Assembly (NCBI GenBank): GCA_038373885.1
Contig: JAWZYV010017538.1
Location: 1,054,001 to 1,118,000, forward strand
Direction of reading: 5' to 3'
Source: Cheiracanthium punctorium
Taxonomy: Eukaryota > Arthropoda > Arachnida > Araneae > Cheiracanthiidae
Length of the DNA: 64,000 nt
The notes under the pieces were generated by a model. The model had not been told where the DNA came from and ran no database searches. It was given only the letters and a program-made list of their open reading frames with translations. The translations under genes and the position numbers were made by a program. Within the stretch, counting starts at the first letter, position 1. Every line of letters starts with the position of its first letter. This document shows, in pieces, positions 57,463 to 64,000 of this stretch.

Positions 57463-58109
57463 CTGGAATAAATGAGTTAAAATTATGGAAGAATTTTTAC
57501 GTATCTTAAAGCATTTGACGTCATAGATCCTCACTTGCGAATTGAAATTCTGATATCCCATTTAAAAACTCGATTGGTTGAAAAAATCCTTTTTTCTAAT
57601 CCTTTCTGTGGCAACAACCGAACATAAATTCTCGTGCCGTGATCGCAATGTAATGAATGGAGTAAGTTCGCGTTGATGCTACTAAATTCTAAACATTAGG
57701 CTGCATTAAAATTCGTAAAAAATCATCTAATTTACATAATTTTTTCGTTTTTATTTTAAAAGAGGGAGAAAAGAATGTTTCACGATTTGTCAAAATATCT
57801 GAAAGTTATGACGGATAGAATTCAAGATGCGACAGTTTTAAAATTATTTCACGAAAAACAATCGCGAAGCAGATGCTTAGTAAAAAAATTCCTAAAAATC
57901 GGTAAATCATGTTACGCATTCAGAACAAACCAGTTTTTAAAAGAAAATTTCCTCCTCTATCCGATGATATAAATGCCGTTTTGCTGTGAGCGTAATTTCC
58001 GCCGTTATTACGAATTAGGTCAGAAAAAATGCCAAAAATCGCATAAAACATAAAATAAAAAAAAATCTAGGTCGAATTTTGAAAAAATCGCTTCGAGGTG
58101 CACAACTAC
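57463..58109. other. AT-rich spacer
   Basis: AT-rich DNA; a plus-strand frame at 57775-57972 is lysine- and phenylalanine-rich without recognisable motifs. It could be the decayed upstream part of the retroelement-like tail that follows. Confidence 0.4.
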
Positions 58110-58235
58110 ATATTTATATCTTCCCGAATACCAAATTTGGTGTTTCTGGGTATAGCCGTTTGTCCGTAACGCTGCCGACAGACACACACACACACACAGA
58201 CAGACACCTTCTTTTATAATAAGTAGAGAAGAGAA
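58110..58235 (+). mobile_element. Probable non-LTR retrotransposon 3' tail
   Basis: The words ATACCAAATTTGGTGTTTCT and GGGTATAGCCGTTTGTCCG are followed by (ACAC)n with CAGACAGACACC, then TTTTATAATAAGTAGAG. A satellite-like AC tract followed by TTTATAATAAGTA is the kind of 3' end I associate with RTE-like elements of arthropods. The reverse transcriptase region is absent. Confidence 0.5.
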
Positions 58236-58475
58236 GATAACCAGTCTCATTAAAATATTTCATTTTCAGGTGCAAATGCTACATTTGTCACGGTGGACTG
58301 ACCTGATTACATTTCTCACTTTAGTTTAGAAAATGAAGCAAAATATTAACATTTGCCCCCCATCTAATAATAACCCTTTTGCATTGTAGAGCATTCTGCA
58401 CAGTAAATATATTTCAAGTGAGTCGTATCAGGAAAAATTAGGGAAAAGAAAGAGAAAATGGTTTAAATTAGGCGG

Positions 58476-58506
<31 letters not shown>

Positions 58507-58686
58507 GCCTGGTTATAAAGAACGTTGTCTAAACAATTCTGATTTGAACCATTTCTATAGATAGCTTATTCTATTTCTGATTTCTGATTCTAATTCCTTG
58601 CGGCTACGGGATCTACAGACCAGCATGGTTCCCAAAAGTTGGAGGGGGTTAAACCCTTCTAATATCCCTGACAAACCCTCCTTCAA
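58236..58686. other. Spacer with an (ATT)n microsatellite
   Basis: An (ATT)n run occupies about 58480-58506. Otherwise mixed DNA with no features recognised. Confidence 0.55.
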
Positions 58687-59196
58687 CCCTTTAACGCGCA
58701 GTGTTCCCGCTCTGGGAACACCAAACTCTGACATTTTGTCTGTTGCCAGTCACGAAGAATAGATTTGATTTCTATAAAAATAGTTGCGGGTGACATAGCT
58801 CCGCTAGAATTCATTACTTTTTAGCACGTCCTTTCCCGTAAAAAAATGGTCACGATTATTTTTAACAGCGCTGACATCTGCTGAAAAATGGAAGAATGCG
58901 AGAACAGCTGGATAGATTGCCCAACGCTGAAAAAAGGGCAGCCGTTGCCATCGCTCGATTTAACTACCAGCAAGATGGCGGACGATCGAAATGTTCATCG
59001 CGTGCCACAGATCTAGAGACCCTTTTTTGACGCAGCTGGCCGCAGAGCCAGCTGTCGCGGGGGCGTCAAAAAAAGGGTCTCTAGATCTGTGGCACGCGAT
59101 GAACGTTTCAGTCGACCGCCATCTTGCTGGTAGTTAAATCGAGCGATGGCAACGGCTGCCCTTTTTTCAGCATTGGAAAAGGGTTGCGGCTCAAAG
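58687..59196 (-). mobile_element. Family A copy 7, right end lost
   Basis: The copy begins CCCTTTAACGCGCAGTG, preceded by TCAA, and holds both hairpin arms (about 58920-59030 and 59070-59175) with a loop GCAGCTGGCCGCAGAGCC. At the far end GGGTTGCGGCTCAAAG is followed directly by TAGTGTGCTTG, so the terminal GG and TTAA are missing. Downstream 59203-59238 is shared with the DNA next to copy 9. Confidence 0.9.
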
Positions 59197-59202
59197 TAGT
59201 GT

Positions 59203-59238
59203 GCTTGTCTTTATAGAATTTTGAGACTGTCCGTCCGT
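59203..59238 (+). repeat. 36-bp sequence shared with 63112-63147
   Basis: GCTTGTCTTTATAGAATTTT plus GAGACTGTCCGTCCGT matches 63112-63147 with two differences. Both copies lie just outside broken family A elements. No other occurrence was noticed in the window. Confidence 0.85.
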
Positions 59239-59239
59239 C

Positions 59240-59740
59240 CTCGAATGGATCCTGTCTCCAGCCTACGCAACGCCACTGCAAGTGCCTTCTTTACGCCATC
59301 GTGGAAAATTAGTCTTGGGTGGCCGATGTACCCCCACCAAACAACACGTTCCTCTAAAGCCTATCATTTAGTAAGCGTGCCTTTCTTTTATGTCTCTCTC
59401 CAATACATAATTTTACACGGGAGGGGCGAACACGGGGTCTCATTTCCGGAGGAGAGCCGTACAAGCCAAGGTGTGCGCGATCGGTATCTTCCCCGACATT
59501 TAAAAACCATTACGAGAGGACGGAGGAAAAACAACGGGACATGCACGCCCGAGTGCGTGCTGTACCGCAGTGGATGTCATTCCGTCTGGCGGGGCAGGGC
59601 ACGCGACGGGCGGGAGACAGACCGCGCGACGCCGGGAGACAGTCCCGTTGACCGCGCACACGATCCGGAACGACCTATCACCTCTCTGGCTGCTCTCTGC
59701 AGTGCGCGCGCATGCACTCAATAAAAACGATGCTCGGATT
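59240..59740. promoter_or_regulatory. CpG-rich island, candidate promoter region
   Basis: From about 59400 to 59720 the DNA is GC-rich with roughly 30 CpG dinucleotides in 320 bases, far above the rest of the window (examples GCGCGATCGG, GGCACGCGACGGGCGGG, GTGCGCGCGCATGC). A 167-codon plus-strand frame spans 59221-59724, and a 149-codon minus-strand frame overlaps it. Both are compositionally biased and contain no recognisable domain, so I treat them as by-products. No TATA box or initiator stands out. A GC-rich repeat is an alternative. Confidence 0.35.
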
Positions 59741-60111
59741 TTTAATTTTTTTTTTTTTTTATCTCTCTCTGCGTCCATTATATCATCCACTTTTGTGTTT
59801 TTCACCGCATAGTATACGGTGCATTTAATAGAAAGAAAGAAAAAAACTGAGTAGAGATAACGGTGCGTTCGTTTTTTTTTTCTTTTCAAAGAAAAAAGAA
59901 ATCGAGAACCCAAGAACAAGATTTCTTTTTTTTTTATAAACAGCAACAAAAAGTCCTTTTTTAGACGCGTTAGAGACTGACAGATCGTGCATAGTTCAAA
60001 AATATTCAGGATAAGGTAAGGAATCGGAATATGTTTGTGTCAGGGTCATGCCTCCCCATTCGATTACTGGCCCTGCACTTAAAAAAAAATTTTTTTTAAT
60101 CAGTTCATTTA
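59741..60111. other. T/A-tract-rich spacer
   Basis: Long T runs and A-rich stretches (59738-59760, 59830-59940) follow the CpG-rich island. Nothing else recognised. Confidence 0.5.
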
Positions 60112-60283
60112 CAGGGGCGTAGCTAGATATTTTTCATGGGGGGGGGGATTACGACTACTGCAACTCACATATATGCATACATGTGTGTGATAAAGAGTGA
60201 AGAACATACATTTTGTATGGCAAAAAAATCCTCATGGGGGGGGGGGTTATAACCCCCCAACCCCCCTCTTGGCTACGCCTCTG
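60112..60283 (-). mobile_element. hAT-like MITE, family B copy 4
   Basis: This copy is in reverse orientation: it starts CAGGGGCGTAGCTAGATATT, includes GTAGTTGCAG-type words in complement, and ends CCTCTTGGCTACGCCTCTG. Length is 172 bp. The flanking eight bases (TTCATTTA and GTTGATTA) agree only partly, so the duplication is decayed. The right end abuts the foldback at 60286-60469. Confidence 0.85.
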
Positions 60284-60285
60284 GT

Positions 60286-60469
60286 TGATTACTAAAAAAT
60301 CTCTAGAAAACAAGGATTCCATGACTTTTTTTAGAATTATGCCATGACTTTTCTTTGTATAACTACTAAATAAAGCCATGTATGTCAATTGATTTACATG
60401 GCCTTATGTAGCAGTAATACAAAGAAAAGTTATGGCATCTTTGTTTCCAAGATATTTCTAAGTAATCCA
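60286..60469. repeat. Foldback repeat with unequal arms
   Basis: The left arm TGATTACTAAAAAATCTCTA...ATGCCATGACTTTTCTTTG...CATGTA pairs with the right arm CATGGCCTTATGTAGCAGTA...CAAAGAAAAGTTATGGCAT...TAAGTAATCC. The left arm carries an extra ATTCCATGACTTTTTTTAGA block near 60318-60337 that the right arm lacks. No target duplication was resolved. It may be a MITE whose left edge was hit by the family B insertion. Confidence 0.7.
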
Positions 60470-60571
60470 CTGATTTTTTTTTTTTTTTAGAGTGTGGACA
60501 AGATCAGAGTCGGGTCTTTCGCCCCCCCTCCCGTTTTTCCCAGCCATGTTCTGTATTAAAATTGCAGTGTT

Positions 60572-61085
60572 ATTTCTTACCCATACTCTTTTTAGAACAT
60601 AAGTTAACCTGCAAAAATGGGAATCATTATGATAACTATTTTATAAATCCAAACTAAACCTTATTTATAAAATTATGTTACTTAAAAGCAAGAATTAAGT
60701 ACCATCTGAATGTATCCAGTTTCATAACTAAAAGAGCTAAACTTTAGGATTACTAGTAGTAGTTACATTTGACTCATCTTATGTAAAACAAAACTTTATA
60801 CATGATAAAGTTTCAATAAAGTTACGGGATCTCCTAAAGCTCGGGCCTGGGGGCAATTGCCCTTCCTGTAGCTCTCTCTCGGCTGGGCTGGCAGGAAGAA
60901 AGGATGAAGATCATAAGCACACAAGTTCACACAACTCACGCAATGACAATTTTACTAACGCTTTATGATAAACAATTTATCACGAATATGTTATTTTAAA
61001 TTTATGTTACAATTATTTGTAGTCTTCTAAAATTTCGTTGGATAAAAAATAGATTCAAAATATTTATTCTAGTTTGTATTAGTTA
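60572..61085 (+). repeat. Dispersed repeat, copy 2
   Basis: Partner of 51713-52020. It is longer, partly because of a GC-balanced segment at about 60830-60890 (GGGCCTGGGGGCAATTGCCC) that copy 1 lacks and that may be a separate insertion. Shared words are TTACCCATACTCTTTTTAGA at the start and CTAGTTTGTATTAGTTATAG-like sequence at the end. Confidence 0.6.
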
Positions 61086-61104
61086 TAGTAATTGAAACTT
61101 TTAA

Positions 61105-61268
61105 CCCTTTGAGGCGCAACCCTTTCCCAATGGCGAAAAAAGGGCAGCCGTTGTCATCGCTCGACTTAACTACCAGCAAGATGGCGGACGATCGAAACGT
61201 TCATCGCGTGCCAGATCTAGAGACCCCTTTTTCACGACAGCTGGCTGTGCCGACACAGCCAGCTGTGC
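61105..61268 (+). mobile_element. Family A copy 8, left arm only
   Basis: TTAA (61101-61104) precedes CCCTTTGAGGCGCAACCC. The left arm is complete and ends in the loop GACAGCTGGCTGTGCCGACA and CAGCCAGCTGT; the right arm and right end are absent. Similarity stops at the apex of the hairpin. High similarity to the young copies suggests the truncation is recent. Confidence 0.9.
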
Positions 61269-62961
61269 ACTACTCAATTACAATATAGTCCGACAAATAT
61301 TACACAATGAATCCCAATGAAAAAGCGTTATTGTTATTTTCGAAAAGCATAAAACTTATGCCTAACCCAATGTTTTTGTTCGATCTTTTTTAGAGTATAA
61401 GGAGATTTTGAAAAAGCGACAGAAGATTTCATTTCAGCTGTAAAAAGGATATAGATGATATACCTCCGTTAAACTTTAGAACAAATGATCGATATCAGTG
61501 TGTGAGTTTTTTTAAATATTTATCAAAATTAATAGTAGCTATATGACTACGATATGTTTTAAATTCAAATTAATAGCTAGAAAATATTTGAATATCCAAC
61601 ATCTAAAAGGGCATTGACCAGTTTACTTGGGGTTGCTGAAAGAAAATGCACATCCTGCAAAAAAAATCTGTAGCAGCCATATAACATTAAAATAAATCAG
61701 AAATAAAAATAAGTAGTTAATTCTAGAACTTTTGCGGATTTTTTAAATCAGAATATAAAAATCCGTCAAAGCTATCTAATGGATAAAAATTATTCATTTC
61801 GAGGACAATAATTGAATCGGGTAATGATTGTGCATTTAGGTGTGCAATCGCAGGTGTGCAGAGTCATAAAAAACACAAATAATATTATTTACTGTAAGAA
61901 GTACACATCGATTTTTAGCCACTGAAAATTATTTCAATGCTTAAAATGTAGCTATTGGACCGAAAGCAATTTTTAAAAAGTTCGCTCGCAGTGGGGTCTT
62001 TTTGAAAGCTTCTGCAGTAGCATCTTTTAATAAACACTTGACAGCCAACAGAAAATTTTCATTCCTGCTCCTCTAACCTATAAATAATATCTATCTCTCC
62101 CTCCCCCATGAGTGGCATAGCTTTTCCCTTTTCAAAACTATTTCCTGATGCGTTTATAAAAACCCGGAATGCGACGAACAAAAGCTTCAACTATAACTCC
62201 TGCGCAAGCGCTATTATGGATGCTTGCAAAAAGTACCTCAAATGAATGAAATAAAAAAAAAAGTATGATTTTTTTTTTCTCTCTCTCCACGACAGGGGCG
62301 AATAGATATAAAGTTAAGCGGGGAGGTGGAAGAGAGAGGTAGGTATACAGTTGTGGACATTTATCGGTTAACGATCCTAACAGCGGAAAACAAGATCTTG
62401 CAGTCTTTTCCGCTTTGTTCCAAAATATCTTTTTTTTTTTTTTTCCAATCCCACTTCTGGCGCCTATCTGGAAAGAAGTACGAACTCAAAGAATGCATTT
62501 GAAATGGCGAAAAAAATTAAAAAAAAAAGCAGCGTGGCCGAAGAAGAAAGCACGGGAGAGTGCAATAAAGATATATAAATAAGTAAATAAAAAGAATACG
62601 AGCAGAGACCGAGATGAGTATCGGCTTCTGAAAGTCCATGTCACCGAACGGGAGCTGTGGAATTTCCCTCTTTTGTTGTCGAAGAATGTAGATGGAATGA
62701 GTGCTCTTCGGAAAAAATAATAGCGAAGCATCTTAAAAGGTCGAGGATAAAGTAAGAATGATGCGTTTTCTTTTCGGATTTATCGGCTCGGGCTCGTTTC
62801 GAAATTCTCCTGGCAAGCAGTGACCTCTTGTAAATCAACAGAACGACAGCTTTTAATGGGCGCCCAGAGATGTGTGTGTAGGTGTGAGATGGGAAAACCT
62901 TAATACATTATTTTCATTTATAAAATGATATTGAAAATGAGATTTCTATTCATTTGATTAA
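61269..62961. other. Spacer, mostly AT-rich
   Basis: AT-rich DNA to about 62270, then mixed DNA with purine-rich tracts (62320-62340) and T runs. A CAGGGGCGAATAGATA word at about 62294 resembles a hAT left end without a partner. A minus-strand frame at 62486-62838 has no recognisable motif. Confidence 0.45.
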
Positions 62962-63108
62962 CCCTTTGAGGCGCAACCCTTTCGCAATGCTGAAAAAAGG
63001 GCAGCCGTTGCCATCGCTCGACTTAACTACCAGCAAGATGGCAGACGATCGAAACGTTCATCGCGTGCCACAGATCTAGAGACCCTTTTTTGACGACAGC
63101 TGGCTGTG
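62962..63108 (+). mobile_element. Family A copy 9, left arm only
   Basis: TTAA (62958-62961) precedes CCCTTTGAGGCGCAACCC. The left arm is intact through TTTTTTGACGACAGCTGGCT and breaks in the loop at about 63108. It is followed by CGG and then by the 36-bp sequence that also lies beside copy 7. Copy 10 begins about 115 bp further on in the same orientation. Confidence 0.9.
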
Positions 63109-63111
63109 CGG

Positions 63112-63147
63112 GCTTGCCTTTTTAGAATTTTGAGACTGTCCGTCCGT
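63112..63147 (+). repeat. 36-bp sequence shared with 59203-59238
   Basis: GCTTGCCTTTTTAGAATTTT plus GAGACTGTCCGTCCGT. It joins the broken apex of family A copy 9 to unrelated DNA. Confidence 0.85.
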
Positions 63148-63222
63148 AGGGGAGGGAAGTGAGTATTCGATCTTTTTATGTCCCACTATGACAAAATGTT
63201 CAAATAGCCCTCGCAATCTTAA

Positions 63223-63669
63223 GCCTTTGAGGCGCAACCCTTTCCCAATGCTAAAAAGAAGGCAGCCGTTGCCATCGCTCGACTTAACTACCAGCAAGGT
63301 GGCGGACGAGCACAGCCAGCTGTCGTCAAAAAAGGGTCTCTAGATCTGAGGCACGCGATAAACGTTTCGATCGTCCGCCATTTTGCTGGTAGTTAAGTCA
63401 AGCGATGGCAACGGCTGCCCTTTTTTCAGCATTGGGCAATCTACCCAGCTGTTCTCGCATTCTTCCATTTTTCAGCAGATGTCAGTGATGTTAAAAATAA
63501 TCGTGACGATTTATTTTACGGGAAAGGGCGTGCTAAAAAGTAAAGGATTCTCGTGGAGCTATGTCACCCGCAACTATTTTATAGAAATCAAATCTATTCT
63601 TCGTGACTGGCAACAGTCAAAACGTCAGAGTTGAGTGTTTCCAGAGCGGGAACACTGCTCGTTAAAGGG
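63223..63669 (+). mobile_element. Family A copy 10, internal left-arm deletion
   Basis: TTAA flanks both ends (63219-63222 and 63670-63673). The left end reads GCCTTTGAGGCGCAACCC (first C changed to G); the right end reads CTCGTTAAAGGG. The left arm runs only to GGTGGCGGACGAG and then jumps to CACAGCCAGCTGTCGTC in the loop, so about 60-70 bp of the left arm is missing. The right arm and tail are complete. The 83-codon frame at 63383-63634 is a by-product of the repeat. Confidence 0.92.
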
Positions 63670-63673
63670 TTAA

Positions 63674-64000
63674 CCAGTGTCAAAGGTGTTCTAAGAAATG
63701 ATGCTACTTTAAACGGCATTTGGAAGAATCCAATTACAGTGCATTGATTTTGGGGTTAAAAAAAGGTACACGATTGCTATTTGTGTCTAAAAGGGGTATG
63801 CCTAGGACGGAGGACTTTTTTGAGGGATTCTAACGCGTATTCACGTAACATTTAGAGAAAAACGCCCAAAGCTTCAGAACGTTAGACGGGCAGCCGCACG
63901 GTAGAGTAGAAAAGACCCTGGACATTCACACTTCAGCCATCTACCATGTTCAATGTTTTTTCCACTCGGCCTTGGTCAAGTTCATTTCGGCTTATGCTTC
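63674..64000. other. Right-edge spacer
   Basis: Mixed-composition DNA without recognised open frame, repeat or RNA gene up to the window edge. Confidence 0.5.

Noticed and set aside
59221..59724. 167-codon open frame, the longest in the window
   Set aside because: It lies in a GC-rich, CpG-dense stretch where stop codons are rare by composition; a 149-codon frame overlaps on the opposite strand; no domain, no splice context and no recognisable start were found.
63383..63634. 83-codon frame starting MLVVKSSDGNGC
   Set aside because: The same peptide stretch appears wherever the right hairpin arm of family A occurs, in both orientations. It is the arm sequence being translated, not a gene.

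Overview
The window looks like non-coding DNA from an arthropod nuclear genome. It is AT-rich, has long A/T homopolymer runs, no long open reading frame, and none of the operon or ribosome-binding-site structure of a prokaryote. An arachnid or another chelicerate is my guess; the sequence does not fix the species. I could not identify any host protein-coding gene with confidence. One short minus-strand exon candidate (57367-57462) and one CpG-rich island (about 59400-59720) are the best hints of host gene structure.

What the window does hold is a dense, layered set of non-autonomous DNA transposons, mostly MITEs, many with terminal inverted repeats (TIRs) and target-site duplications (TSDs) readable to the base. 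Three unrelated sets have TTAA duplications and CCC...GGG termini, as in the piggyBac superfamily. Family A has ten copies or fragments and carries a hairpin with arms of about 113 bp. A second family is at 26716-27223 (possible relative at 41797) and a third at 55594-55869. hAT-like elements with 8-bp duplications fall into family B (four copies, TIR CAGGGGCGTAGCCA), family C (two full copies plus an end, TIR TAGAGATGAG, rich in GAGCCC words) and single elements near 39894 and 44440. TA-flanked Tc1/mariner/pogo-like elements lie at 18424-20319 (with a broken Tc1-like N-terminal transposase), 28557-29000, 30889-32142 (with a broken pogo/Tigger-like C-terminus) and 47262-48044. A further family, D (21679-22626 and 53347-54194), combines terminal inverted repeats, clustered AAGCTT words and an internal tRNA-like segment.

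Layout: 1-945 is a degenerate satellite; 946-10635 is AT-rich with a non-LTR-like tail, a minisatellite and local duplications; 10636-12225 is a nested transposon cluster; 12226-18423 is mostly featureless apart from a 152-bp tandem duplication; 18424-31000 alternates transposons and AT-rich spacer; 30889-34302 is a second transposon cluster with a GC-rich stretch; 39894-49194 is the densest MITE region; 49600-53346 is AT-rich spacer; 53347-61268 holds family D copy 2, a TTAA element, the exon candidate, the CpG island and several repeats; 62962-63669 ends with two family A copies.

Several insertions can be ordered in time because the duplications are intact: a family A element sits inside family C copy 1, a family B element sits inside the terminal repeat of a family A copy, and a TTAA-type MITE sits inside the pogo/Tigger remnant. 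Superfamily names rest only on termini, duplications and short motif resemblance read by eye; no database was searched.
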